Shown: positions 9,291-21,862, numbered from the stretch's first letter. The stretch is DNA of 64,000 nt from Larus michahellis (GCF_964199755.1 NC_133899.1:26639446-26703445); one strand, 5' to 3'. Translations and numbers: made by a program. The notes: a model not told the origin generated them from the sequence alone.

Positions 9291-11773
9291 AAAGCAAAAG
9301 AACAACAAAATAAAGGCTTCTTCATGGAAAATTGGTGATACACTTTCAAGCATCCCTGTGTATTTCTCACTATGCTGGAAAACATAAAAAGGGGCTACTT
9401 AGAGACGAGGCTTTAGTACAATTCAGAAGCGATGTATTATTTGTTTTTCTTCTCATTCTTCTCTTTCCCGTCTCCTCTCCTGTGGCTGTAACAGATGCAG
9501 AGGGTCCGTCCGACACAGACAGCACCAGATGGCATTATCTTATTGCAAAACTGTTTTCTTTTCTAGAAAGACTTTGTTGATGTCCCTCACAACTTCACTC
9601 AAGTTCACTTCATTAAATCAGCTCTGTGTATTAAAATCCGGTCTCTGGACATAACGGCCCACCACAAGGAACTCTCAGATTCAGAGACTTCATTTGAACA
9701 AATCACCAGAGTCATGGGGCTGGATCTGCACCACAAGCTTGAGCGGCGTTAAGCAGCACTGCGGTTGCTGCCAATCTGTCTCAGGTTCTACAGAAAACTT
9801 CTTTTCCTTGGCCAGAGGGAGATTCTCCATCACCCAAAGCGGGGAAAAAAGTGCATTTGCCCACTGCCGTTTCCTGGGCAGCATCCCCTGGTTTGTTTAA
9901 AGGTTCAACACTGAGCCAGGGAAGGTCTCCACCAGCTGAGCGGGGCTGTCACCCTCATACAGCCATATTTATGAGAAGATGAGGGTCTGCACGTCTTCAA
10001 ACAACACAAACAGCAAACTTCAAACACGTGATAGTCAAATGAAAAGAGCAAATCGGCTGAGAGTGTCCGAGACGAACCAGTGAGAAGGTACCTGAGCCCG
10101 GGAGATGGTCCTGACGTGGCCCGCGCTGACAACACGGGGATGCGCTACCGTGGGAGAGTTTTGCAGCTGAGGTTTCAGCTTCAGAAGATATTTTGGGGCT
10201 GCAGATTTAACAGGAGAACACAGTGAGGATACCAACAACGAGAAAAGAAATGAATGGTCACATTGAACTGAACTGGAAATACCAACAGAGATTAGTGAAG
10301 AGATGTATAGCATTGAGGTGAAAAATTACAAGAAAAATGATCTGAAGTTTTGGCAGTAGAAAACTGTCCATTAACTCTTTTTTCACCGTATTTAATCTCA
10401 GATAAATTTAATTCAGAAGAGGTTGCATTATAACTGAGGTGAGGAAAGGGTACACTGCAATTTCTCATCAGCAAATGTCTCCCCCCGGTATCTTCTTGGG
10501 ACCTTTCCACCAGGTGGGGCAGGAACTGGCTGAGGGTTTCCTCACTGTGGCTTGTAAAGGACTCAGTCCAAACTCTGATTCAGGTTCTCAAGGAGTCAAG
10601 TTTCCTCTTATTCTGTGCTTAAGTGTGTAATGCAAACAAGCACGCCAACTACTGCAAGTGTCATTGTCCTCTTACGGACCACATGAGTTTCTGAAAGATG
10701 ATCAATCAAGGAAAATTAAATAAAAAAATGCAGATAAGAGTTTTTGCTTATGAAACTCCTCAGCTGCAGATCTCCATCAGCAAGCCAGGTTAGTGGAAAT
10801 ATCGCTCTACATTTGTCTGCATCTCTTCTTCACTAAGTCACTGTGGGAATGAGGGTACTGGGAGAGATGGAGTTGGGATCCGATGCAAACACAAGTGATC
10901 TCAGGCTCTGATAACCGCCACGCACACAGTTCTAGCAGGTACGCTATTGGATCATTGCCAAGCGACCATTCTGTAGTTATTCATTTCTAAATAGGCCTTA
11001 AAAATCCGGTGTAATTTGCTCTACAGCAATATCCAAACTGTACGTTTGACTCGAGAAGAGAACCCCCCGTGACTCGAGAGCGCAGCACCGCAGCCAGCCC
11101 AAAGCAATTATCAGCTTCCCAAAATAGAAGCCGGAAAGGATTGTGCCAGCTGAGATACCAGAAACTCTGAGCTGAGTCCTACCAGCTCCAAATTACTCGC
11201 GTAGCATGTTGCAAACACTTTGAAGCCAAATGGAAGATTCCCTCTGGCTTATAAAAATTCACTGAAATATACCCCTTGTTAATTTGTTGGCAAAACATTG
11301 CAAACTTGACAAGTACCACGGGGCAAAAGTCAACCATTGCATACCATGTGATTTTTGTTAAGATATTAAATTTGCAAGAGAACAGCCTTTCTCATAACCT
11401 TAGAGATTAAAAAGATGGTGAATATTTTGCTATAATTGGTCTTATTCCTATTTGTACTGCATCTATGAATAATATTAATTCACACACAATTTAAGCCATA
11501 TGGTGGAAAGAAAATTAAAAAGTTACAAAAAGAAAATTAGCTGTTGATATGTTTTGCATGTCTGGGAAATTTCCCTGTTAGGTTTCAAGTTATAAATCTT
11601 TTTTAGCTTTAAATAAAAGAAAATACAATTTATTTTTTTTTAAGATGGAAAACAAATTCTTCATTGTCTCTGCAGAAGAATAGCCGCTAATATCACCACC
11701 AAGTTCAACTGGAGAGAGCGATGTGCTTGCCAAGATGCACCAATCCAGCCCTTCACAGGCTGGCCGAGGTCAG
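9291..11773. other. Single-copy noncoding DNA
   Basis: No exon, RNA gene or repeat is supported. A 10-base direct repeat, tgactcgaga, occurs at 11047-11056 and 11070-11079. About 11180-11650 is AT-rich, CpG-poor and full of TAAT/ATTA words ('aataatattaattcac', 'gaaaattagctg') and is a candidate regulatory block. Confidence 0.45.
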
Positions 11774-12170
11774 CAGGGACCTCTGGAGATGATCTGGTCT
11801 GTCCACGCAGCTCCAGCAGGGTCACCCAGAGCCAGTTGCTCAAAATCGTGTCTGGTCGGGTTTTGAGCATCTCCAAGGATGGAGAAGCCACAACCTCTCT
11901 GGGCAACCTGCGCTAGTGTTCAACGCAGGAAAAAAGTGTTTTCTTGCGTTCAGAGGGAATGTCATGGTTTTTAATACGTGCCCATTGCCTCTTGCCCTGT
12001 CAGTGGGCATCACAGAGGGAAGCCTGGCTCCATCTTCATCATTCCCTACCACCTGGTGTTTATCCATGGGGATGAGACCTCCTTGGCCCTCCTCCAGGTG
12101 GAGCAGTCTCAGCTCTTGCAACCTCTCCATGTAAGCAAGACGCTCCAGTCCACAATACTTATGACTCTTC
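11774..12170 (-). mobile_element. CR1 LINE 3' fragment of a different class
   Basis: Antisense CR1, about 400 bases. Blocks from the left: 'gggacctctggagatgatc', 'gcagggtcacccagagcc', 'catctccaaggatgg', 'acaacctctctgggcaacc', 'gcccattgcctcttgccc', 'agcctggctccatcttc'. It lacks the octamer tail. It is more diverged than the others and belongs to the class whose 3' end reads 'gacctctggagat' rather than 'gacctttaaag'. Confidence 0.93.
11840..12130 (-). pseudogene. CR1 ORF2 C-terminal remnant, frameshifted
   Basis: The minus-strand frame from 12130 to 11840 shows late ORF2 motifs: PSVMPTDRARGNGH, then FPLNARKHFF. The conserved REVVASPSLEMLKTRPD block follows in a different frame (within 11906-11661), so at least one frameshift lies near 11880-11900. 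There is no catalytic domain. It is a dead fragment inside the CR1 piece at 11774-12170. Confidence 0.85.
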
Positions 12171-15100
12171 CAACAAAAAAAAAAACCAAAGCCTGTCCAA
12201 AAAAGAGATACTTATGGGCAAAATAGGTATTTATAATTAATATATTTTGAAATCATTCTCTCGTCTCTCAGCAAAGATCTTTCAAAGAAAGACAACATCT
12301 GAATACAGTTCTGAGCATCCTACGCACCCATGGCCTGACTACTTCTTGACTGCATCTCTAGCAAGGGGTCCCCGCAGGGGTTATATGTGGTTATACACAC
12401 TCCCCTGCTATCTGACTGGAGGTTTTATTGTCCTTTTGCAGCAGAACCACAACAGCCCATATAAAGGGTACGGGAAAATGGCAGCAGAAGTTCAGCTGCC
12501 GTTGGGGGACCTGGAGCACGTCAGATGGTTAAACCTCCCGGTAAATGCCCAGGAAGGTTACAAACGGAGTTTAACTGTATTCTGCTAAACTCCTCAAGAG
12601 AGGAGTCACCCCGTCAGTCCAGATGAACATCAACAGAAATCTTGGCTGGGTTTGTCTGCTTCCTACATCTACTTAAGGGAAATTTCCTCTTGCTGTTGTC
12701 ATCTACTGTGGAACGTGAATTGTACTCAAAAGGGCATTTTGGAAAATAGACCCAACCACATTTAGAGAACTCAATTCTCTTTGTGTTCCTTTAAGCTGAA
12801 TTAAATGAGACTAATGTGGTTTAAAAGTTCTTTAGCAATACAATTAATGCCATTACAACTCAGTAGTTTGCAGTATTGTCTTCACAACTGAAATGGAGTT
12901 GGTTTTCCCAGGACTAATGGGAATTCCTGCATTTCTAACGGGAGACATTTAGCAGAGACATATGCTTTCTAGAGGTTCTCTCTCACTTGTAAATATTGTA
13001 AGGTACTTATTCCATGGATGCAATGCAGTTTTCACCATAGCACAGCTGGTTTTTCTGGTATTTGCCCAGCAACGCTTCCCATGGACCCATTTGTGACTTT
13101 GCCAAGCTTTCTCTCTGCCTGCTGCTTAAAAGCTCTAGGAGGTTTAATAATAGATAACAACTCATGTAGCATTAGTGTGATTAAATGCTCAAGCAAAAGA
13201 TTACCCCAGTTAAAATGACCAGATATCTAAATTCAGCGGGGACAATTCTAATTTTTTTAGCTCATCAGACTGACTTTTCCAAGTAGCCACTTTGTCTCAC
13301 TTTTACCCTAGGGCTTGTCTTTGTCTTAGCAGCCGTTCTGTTTTTCTAACCGCCCTGCCATCAAACATAACAGGCTCCTCAATTCCAGCTGTATTCCGGC
13401 TTCCTCACCTTAGCAGTGGTTATTGTACAGAACGGTGCAGAAGTCTCAGGTGAGACCCAGGCACCTGCTCCCGGTGACTTCTCACACGTCCCTATGCTGT
13501 CACAGTGCTGGTCTGATTTGCCACTTTCTCACCTAAAACAAACAGAGGGTTTGTTCCCAAGGCATGATGCAGCAGGGTGCAGGAATCATCAGCACAGCCC
13601 TATGTCCCTCTTGCTGGGACGTACAGGAACGCAGCATCTTCAGCCAGGTCGCTTCTGTTCCGCAGGTGTCAGATGCTGCTAGATGCCAGATATTGCATGG
13701 TCCTCAACAACTGCTGTATCTACACATACAGCTGCATGCATAATGGTGGCACTCATCTATGGGTCTATGCACAGACAGCCACATCCAGCTGGTCACGTGA
13801 GGCCCCTTAAAGGCACAAAATTCAGATGACCCATATGACAGTCACTGCAGGAGGAGGAGAACTGCGTCCCTAAAATGCCCACTCCTCTCCAGTGATTAGG
13901 AAGGACCATGGGGTCCTATGGGATAAAGTCTCTTTATGGCCAGGAGAAATCTCGCTGATGGTGACACTGAGCCCCAGGGTGTGCTGAACGCCATCCTCAA
14001 GCAGGCGTCTCCACCTGCTCAGATGAATCGTGCTCGAAAGGCACCTGCTTCCTTCCCAGGGAAGGGGGCTGAGCATGGCCAGCTCGGCTGCGGTTGGGCT
14101 ACCGAAGCTCAGCAGAGCAGCCCCTGCACAGCCAGCCTGGCTGCAGCTGCGGTGCTGGTGGTTTCCACCATGACCATCCATCCTCGCTCCACACCATGAG
14201 CTGCCTGATGCCTACAGGGCACTTTATCTTCAGCAGTATCTTCCAACCTCATCCTCAGTTTTTTGCAATGACAGTGGTTTCACTGAGTTACTTCGTTGTA
14301 AACGAAGGCAGAACCATGATTGCAGTGGAGTACTCCATTGAAAGTGCTCAGGTGGGGACTCTGGATGGGTTTCACCAGAAGAAATGTCGTCTCAAGGGAA
14401 TGGGATTCACAGGCAAGCGGGAGCAAGGGCAGCTGCACACGAATGGGGCCATAGTCTTGTGAGTCCCTCACTCTGGGTGTCATTACTGAACATGTTGCAG
14501 CAAGGGTGAGCAGAGATGATGAACAGGAAAGGAGCTGACCTCTCCTCGGAGGCTCAGGATCCAGAAAATTAGGGAACTCATTACCCCTTTCCTGAACACA
14601 GACATGTCTCCTTTTAATCCTGTACTTTGGTACAAAAACAGAGGACCTTTTGGTAAAACGAAATGTCAGTAAATTCACAGGATATGTAACGGGAAAAGTT
14701 GTTTCACACACCACATGAAATTGCTGCCACCCCTGGGCATCGCAGCATAGCTGCTCTTTTGTTTTATTTTTTAAGGGATAGGTAATTTCCATCCCACTCA
14801 TACATAATTTCCAGTTCTCCGACCACCACCGGTCACATTTCAGGGCAACACTGATCACCAGCTGCCACGAAGAGAGACTTTCCCCATAAAACATGTAATT
14901 CTGGTCCTGGTGACTGCAGGGGGGTCTCTGGCAGAACTCACAGGCTCTTGATGAAGGGGGTGTTGAACAAAACAATAGGAAGCCAAAATCACAATGCTAA
15001 ATCCCTGGAAATTATCATGGTTATAAAGTAACTGTCAGACTGTATTTGCTAGGAGCTTTCTTAATCCAAATAAACCTTTCAAGGCAACGTGGGCTAATCA

Positions 15101-16079
15101 GATACTACTCTTAACGGGTGGCTGCAGAGCAGCCTAAACACGCATGATCTCGAGTTTTGCATAAAAGACACAAGAAAAACCTGTTGCTTTCCACCATGTC
15201 GGAATGAACCAAGGGAGTGCTCAGAAGTTGAGGGTGGCTTTTACTTTGCATTTTTTGATTCATTAAAAGCACCAGCTGCAAATCTTGGGACTCAGTTCAA
15301 GCCCCCGGGGAGAAATTCCGCAAGACTACAGCGTGCTACATGCCTTGGCTATATCCTTTCAATTCAGAACCACCGTGCCCGCCGCTGAAATCCCGGTGAA
15401 AAGAAGGTCAGCAAAAGTAGCCCTTCTCCCTGGAAAATGAGACGGAGAGCAGGAATGTAATAACGAGCTGCAGGGCATTTTTCTCATCAGCAGTGACATG
15501 GACCAGAAGAAAATCTTATATAGAGTATTAGAAAGTTATTAAACACATAACGTCACTGCCCAATTTTGGGGTGATTTTTTCAATGGCTCGCAGCGTACAT
15601 TGGCAATTTTCCTGCTCTGAACACACTGGGCACATGCTTCAATGGAAGCAGAGCGCTACCAACCATTATTTTTACATTTGAAATACGACGTGCTTCAACA
15701 CCTTTACAAACCTGACTACTGTAGTCCCTGCAGGCATTGTCTACACAAGGAAAACTGAAGAACGCCAAAACACACGTGCAAGAACCGGTCCACGTGTGCC
15801 GGGGTGGGCACTGCCGGGTCAGCGTGAATGCAATTTCTGTACGGGCACGAACAAGCTCTTCATGAACAAATCAGATAAAGCACATCCTGGGCTGCTTTCT
15901 CCCGACCTGCTGGTTTCGCACTGGCACCGTGTGAGCTGACGACTTTCATCTAAACATGTTGGAAACCAAAGCCAAAAATCACAAACGTACTGAGGTTCCC
16001 AAAGCCCCTTTAGGAGCTCACCTTTCCAACGCCTTCACCTGCAACTGAGCTGCTTTTCACTGGGGTTTTTTCAACCTAT
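12171..16079. other. Single-copy noncoding DNA
   Basis: No supported exon. It includes an AT-rich block with paired RUNX-like sites (12754 and 12813). A minus-strand frame at 14280-14975 is 231 codons long but opens with TTG; the first ATG, at 14894, leaves about 204 codons in weak context with no recognised domain. The rest of the interval shows no recognised feature. Confidence 0.5.
12754..12821. promoter_or_regulatory. Inverted pair of RUNX-like sites
   Basis: 'aaccacatt' (12754-12762) and its exact reverse complement 'aatgtggtt' (12813-12821) lie 50 bases apart in an AT-rich block. Both contain AACCACA/TGTGGTT, the core site of RUNX factors. Two facing 9-base copies are more notable than one, but binding is only inferred. 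Confidence 0.3.
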
Positions 16080-16118
16080 ATAGAATCATAGAATGGTCTA
16101 GGTTGGAAGGGACCTAGG
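16080..16118 (-). mobile_element. CR1 LINE 3' tail, very short
   Basis: 'atagaatcatagaatgg' followed by 'ttggaagggacctagga' is the inverted CR1 3' terminus. About 39 bases remain. This is an extreme 5' truncation. Confidence 0.85.
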
Positions 16119-19100
16119 ACTAGACTTAGAAATGGAGTATCTTATTTTGGAGTCTCTGTATCACTACTCCAGTGAGAGATTTTGTGTCTTTCCGCCACAG
16201 CTCCTATAAAGGATGGAGATTCAGCAAGCCTTTTTTATTAATTTCAAAAAAATCACCACACCGAGATACTAGCGAAGCAATTCCCTGCGTTTCTGCTGCA
16301 ACGCCAGGATCTATATGAAGCTGTTGGTCTCTGTGTTTCAAATATTCATAGTTAAATATGGACCCAAAAGGTAAATGCTTGTCCCATGAGCCTAATGATT
16401 CTCCTGGAGAGGTGGAGACTTCCTTGAAGAGCTTCTGCACAGAGCTGTCGACACAGGATAACTGCATTTCACTGACTGCAATTAGGATGGAAGTAGAAAA
16501 AAGTGTCAAGAAAAGTAATGAATAGGGCAATTTATTTCTCCTTTTTCTATCCCCACCTTCCATGCTCCTCTTTAGGCTCACATTTCTTCACAAGCAATTC
16601 GTTCTTGTGATATGTCATTTTAACAACTGCTCACACTTTTAAAGAACGTTTTCAGTGAAAAGAAACCCATGAAAAAATGCTGCTTCTTTTAAAAAAGTTG
16701 CAGTGGAAAATGGAAAATATTTTACTTTTCTCATGAACTTTTTAACTGATTTTTTTTCTGGTTTTTTTTTTTTAATGTTTCATGGGCTGTGAGAGTTGTT
16801 TTCCCTTTATCAGTGACAGAATCATTCCCTGCCAACCAAATAATCTCTTTGTTATTAGATAAATCATTAAGGATTCAGACAATTCGTGACTTGCAGGGTT
16901 TCTTCAGAGGGAGCTGAATTTGGTCGCCCATTCATTCATGTCACTGGGATGCAGAATTTGACAAGGGCGAATGAAGCTTTGAGGCCTCAGGAGGAGAATT
17001 CTGTTGTCTATCATGAACCGCGCATTAAAGTTTAAGCAACCGCCATCAGATTGCTCTATTTGTTGGAGAAACACGTACATATATTTCAGACTTTGCCGTT
17101 GAATAACACAAGGGCACTCGTCCCACAGCACACTACAAGAGACTGAAGAAACATACACTCAATACTTGGAGATGAGAACTTTCAGATATTGAAGTTCTCC
17201 ATCAACTTAATATCTCAACGGGCTTTATCAAGTATTCAGCTGAAAATCCCATATTGGGAAAAAGGAACATTATCATACCAAACTTAAGTATGCAATACCA
17301 CACCACCAGCCTGAAACATTACTGATTACTTAATTTTTTGCTCAGTAAAACTACATAAAGCTGCACAACGGTAGGTCAGATGATTCAAATTAGATGTTAA
17401 AAAATGCTGTTCTCTTAGGCAATTGAAGGCACTGGAGTGTAAAACAAGATCGTATTTGTTTGAACCGGCTGAGAGGGAATTCTGTGATTTTCCATTATGG
17501 TGCGTCCCTTCCGACAGAGCTGCTGCCTGCCCCAGCCCGCGCACACACTCCGTCTGCCACGTGCGCCGGCTCCTGACAGCTCACAATGACTCTCACCCAT
17601 CAGTTTCTTAAATTTTCATGCATGAAGGAACATAGGTCTGAAGCATTTATTCCTCACCTGCCAGTTAGGCTACATCACATACCACTACAATTACAATTTG
17701 GAATTGAGATACCGACACGTTAACGTTTGTTCTTTTCCATTACAGGGGGAAGCACTTGCACCCTGCTACGCCACAGCCCAGGCCGTGACTCTGCTCATAT
17801 TCTTTAGGGCTCTGACAAATTAAACAGCCTTGAAGTTTCCTCCTATTGACCATGAATGTCATATATCTTTTATTATACTCTTAAAAATAAAAGACAAATA
17901 CTGTGATGCCTTGTTTCTTTCATATTCCGTACATCACCTCTGATACGGGGATTGAAAATTGTCTTATGGACCCTAGTTATTTGGAGTAAACTCACTGGAG
18001 GCTATTTTCTGAACACAGAGGCAGTTTCTTCTATGTGAATTTTTCCTAACTCTTGCAGATCAAGCGAAGCAAGGTCTCCTACTAAACACCGTAATTTCCC
18101 ATTTGTCTGTTTTGCTGTCACTCATTCAAAAACTTCAGGTAATTTTCCAAGTCTTCAGGGGCCCAAGATTACAGAATTCAATGGAAAGCAGAAAAACAGA
18201 AAAGCTGAATTCGCTGGAAATGGTGCCAGGTGCTGCAAGCCAGTCTCAGCTCCACCTTCCTCCTGCTCCGCAGATCCAGGGGCTGGAGGCTCATGCACAG
18301 TCAGGAGTATAATGGAAAGAAGAGGTTTGGGAGAAATATACATCTGAAAGCGAAAGAATAACTAAAGGTCCTTAATAACAATTAAGAAAACCAGGAACTC
18401 CCAAAGAAGAGAGAAACTGAGGAATGATTCTACAAAGTGCATCAGAGAGCTGGGAAGAAGAAACGGGGTAAGTTCGCGAGTAAGTGAGGATTAAACAAGG
18501 ACATGAGAGATGGTCCAAGAGTCAGTGAGCTGTAAGAGGCAAGTGAGAAGGGAAGAGGCAAGCGGGGAAGGGACGGCAGACATGGGATTCACAGAGACCC
18601 TGGGGCTGCACGAAAGGAGGATGACAGTTCCCTGGAGTTCGGGAAGCAGAAGGAGATGGGAGGACAACTGGTGGGGAACAAGCCATGCCAGAAGCTCCTT
18701 GAGGCTGCTATGTAGCTGCCCTAACAGAGCTAAGATGCGTTCTGCTCCTAAGATAAATGTCTCATTTTTGTCATTACCCTGGCGATGCAGCTCTCAAACT
18801 GTCAGCGTTTTAGCTGCTTCTGTGTTTGCATCCCAAACCACTGAGCTCGAAGTGGTTTGGGAATTCTGGGGTTTAGTCACCTGGGGAGCCATGGCAGCTG
18901 ACAATAACCACTCTGAGGAGGAAAGACATGGAAATCAACTGTCTTAGCAGAAGTAGCCGATGCCAATGTACGTCATCCGAATAGCTGGCTCATGGCATCA
19001 TTCTGCTACAGCCTGCATCAAACGCACACTTCAGACCCAAGAGGGGACCGCACTACCCCTAGGAGATTTTCTGCTGTGAGCCCTTGCGAGCCACCACTGT

Positions 19101-20628
19101 CTTCATATAATGGTCTGGACATAATTTTTCAAACACAGGCCAAAGCCAATAATTAGCTTAGTGTGTAATTACTTCTTTCAGTAAGTCCGCAGTTCATATT
19201 CTGTGAGGAATTTATTTCCTGAAGGGCTTCTGAGGGTTTCGCAACTATGGAATGTAATTTGTTAACTGTTAATAACTACCAAATTAGCTAATTCATTAAG
19301 AGTTAAAAATAACTCATCCATGTCAACAGTAATCAACGAGTTATCAGTAAATTCAAAAACAGAAAAGAAAAAAAAAGAAGATATACCTCTTTCTCTGGTC
19401 CGAGGCAGTCAGTGGGGAGGACGGCTGTTACTGGTGAGGACCAGAGATTTCAAAGGAATCGCGGTCTCACTGCTCCACAACCTGCATGGACGCAGAATGG
19501 CTGTTGAGCTCGTGGGTTGCAAACCCCCTGTACGCTGCCTTTCCTGCCTCAGCTGGTACCACCTTCTCCGAGCCAGAAAACCCTCCTCTTTCGGAGGTCT
19601 CAAACCCTTCTTCCTAACCTCTCTTTCATTCCAGCTGATACCTCCCAGCCCTGTTCCCCTCGAGACGACAGACCACTCCACGCTTCATCATTTCCCACCC
19701 ACTGGACATGTCCACCCCAGAGTACACCACAACTGTTGGTGCTGCGACACTCCTGTACCCCAGGATCGCTCCTGTCCTCTCGGAGCTTGCTCACCAGTTA
19801 GCATTGGTTTGGGCTTTTCTTTTTTTTTGAGCAGTGCATGAGGAATTGTTTTAGAGCTGAGCTCTTTTCCTAACACAAAATGACAAGATTGACTGATACT
19901 TATAGACTCCCTGGTGAACGATGACACTAGATGATGCCAGAAGCTAAGCGGAAATAAATGTACAACTACTGTGCAAATCATTCCCATCTATGAGACCTCT
20001 GGATAAATTTGCAGGTTTTGTGGATGCTAGAAAGAAAGTCCTCGCTGTGCGCTGGTTCTCTTCCCCTCTACAAATGTCATTTTTTTCTTCTGCTCTCCGA
20101 TGACCACTGCGCCCTGCCTGTGCATAAATATTTTATCTTGAAAGTCATTTTATTGTACCCTGTATCGCGTGGTAAGGCATCTGCACAACAGGCAGACCGA
20201 GGGAAGCAATTTAACAGAGGGTAGCATCTCTCAGTGGATTTGAAAAGAAGATCACATTCACTTGGTGAGATAAGGAAAGCAAATTGACTGCAGGACTATG
20301 GGGGAAATCTCTGAGCGTTGGAAGTCTAATTTGGGTTTATCCCCAAATATAGCCAGAGCAGTTCCAAGGGGCTGCAGCAGCAGCGACTCCGGCGGCAGAG
20401 TGTGCACTAATTAAGAGCCTGGTCCCCGCGTGACTGGCTGCTGAGCACAACCCTCCGACCTCCGCTGCGTCTGTGACAAAGCCAGAAGAGCTCCAGCGCT
20501 CAGAAAACTGCGGCTCTTTCACAGACGCACGAAGGAAAAGTATAAAAGAAAAGACGAACCACAACCTATCATGCAACACGAGTTTCAGACAAATTTCCAG
20601 TCACTGCAGCCAACTGTAACTGCATTAT
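16119..20628. other. Single-copy noncoding DNA
   Basis: No exon can be supported. A minus-strand frame of 119 codons starts at the ATG at 16563-16561 in strong Kozak context (A at -3, G at +4) and has a hydrophobic stretch after a basic start; it is unrecognised (see findings). An acceptor-like tract ends at 16200 on the + strand. 18360-18680 is purine-rich. 19120-19330 is AT-rich with repeated 'aattag'/'taatta' words, typical of developmental enhancers. Confidence 0.45.
18534..18572 (+). repeat. Imperfect 19/20-base tandem duplication
   Basis: 'aagaggcaagtgagaaggg' (18534-18552) is followed by a 20-base copy, 'aagaggcaagcggggaaggg' (18553-18572), within a purine-rich stretch. Two copies only. 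Confidence 0.8.
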
Positions 20629-20722
20629 GCGGCGCGATCTCCCTTTCACACTGCTCGCAATGCGCCCGCGCGCCGTGATAGAACGGCGCAGCTTTATCTC
20701 CAAACCCAGACAACACAAAGCG
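20629..20722. promoter_or_regulatory. CpG-dense patch flanked by GATA-type words
   Basis: About 12 CpGs in about 94 bases by eye count, centred on 'tgcgcccgcgcgccgtg' (20661-20677). Immediately beside it are GATA-factor words on both strands ('gtgatag', 'tttatctcc', 'ctgataagg'). The flanks are AT-rich. A small unmethylated element or an orphan CpG island is possible; no transcript is seen. Confidence 0.4.
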
Positions 20723-21688
20723 CCCTGATAAGGGTAAAGAATTTGTTTACTTCTAATGGATTTCTGCCAGCGCAAAGAGAAATAAATGTCCTGTCAATTT
20801 TAAATACATATATATACCTACATTATCTACGGTATTAATCCGAGGAAGCAAAAGCTGTCTAATAAGAAGCTATAACATTTATTTAAACTTCACAACGTAC
20901 TCAATGACAAAGAGGCACATGCATATTCACAGATCCTATACCAACTTCAAGGTTTTTGTAATCAATTCTATTATTTTGAAATACTGTTTGAGGACATTTA
21001 TTATCTCTTTGGATCAAAACAAAAATAGAGTCTTACGATACTGTTACATACTGTAAATACTGTAGCTGGATCAAAAAACAAAGGTTACAGACTTTACGAA
21101 GCTTTAACCTTGGTAAAGCAGATACTGGGACTCCTCTCCAAGCAGTATGCAGCAGGATGATCACTTCTTATCTGAGAACTCAATTCAAAAAGCATCCAAA
21201 TCAGTAGCAAGACACCTTTAAAGATAAATCTTTGCCAATTATCTGAAATGAGAGTTACCCACAGAGAGACTTGTCAGATGTTAATCTGCTACATGGAGAC
21301 CTATAAGAATACATAACGCGAAAATCTATCATCCCCAAGAGTACTTGGCGAAACTCAGGAAAGAAATGGCTGCAGTGATACAGGAGAAGGAACTGCAACT
21401 AAAAGGTGAAAAGGTGAAAGAAGGACAGCTAAATGTCCAGGGAAGTGGGAGCTGAGAGAAACTGGCTGCTGATGGTGGGAAACCCACAGAGGAGGGTGGA
21501 ATGGGCTTTCTGTGAAGCAAAGCTGAAGGCCCTTCCTACAGCTCAGCGAGACTGGTGAGTCAAGGGAGGTATGCGACTCAAATCTCTGCTTTCACCAAGA
21601 CAAAACTCTGCAAAACTTCGGTGTGCTTAATCAGCCAACACTTGCAGCCGAACGTTTGCAGCTTCACATTAGACTGATCCCCCGCCTT
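20723..21688. other. Noncoding, largely AT-rich DNA
   Basis: No exon is supported. 20780-21130 is AT-rich with a short phased repeat at 21038-21063. A 45-codon stretch open from 21318 to the stop at 21453 reads as a charged, coiled-coil-like peptide, but it is too short and unmatched to call. Confidence 0.45.
21038..21063 (+). repeat. Three phased copies of atactgt
   Basis: The 7-mer atactgt begins at 21038, 21048 and 21057, a spacing of 10 and 9 bases, close to one helical turn. It may be chance or a clustered binding site. Confidence 0.7.
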
Positions 21689-21862
21689 ATAGAATCACAA
21701 AATGGTTTGGTTTGGAAGGGACCGTAAAGATCATCCCATTCCACCCCCTGCCCTGGGCAGGGACACCTCCCACCAGCCCAGGTTGCTCCAAGTGCGTCCA
21801 ACCTGGCCTTGAACACCTCCAGGGATGGGGCAGCCATGGCTTCTCTGGGCAGCCTGTACATA
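21689..21862 (-). mobile_element. CR1 LINE 3' end fragment
   Basis: Antisense CR1. It opens with 'tatagaatcacaaaatgg', then 'gtttggaagggaccg', 'cctgccctgggcaggg', 'ccagcccaggttgctccaag', 'acctccagggatggggcag' and stops after 'ttctctgggcagcctgtac'. It has the same 3' class and almost the same extent as the fragment at 53038. Confidence 0.95.

Noticed and set aside
21318..21455. 45-codon charged, coiled-coil-like peptide on the + strand
   Set aside because: Too short, with no flanking exon signals and no recognised family. Purine-rich DNA produces such K/E/Q-rich peptides by chance.
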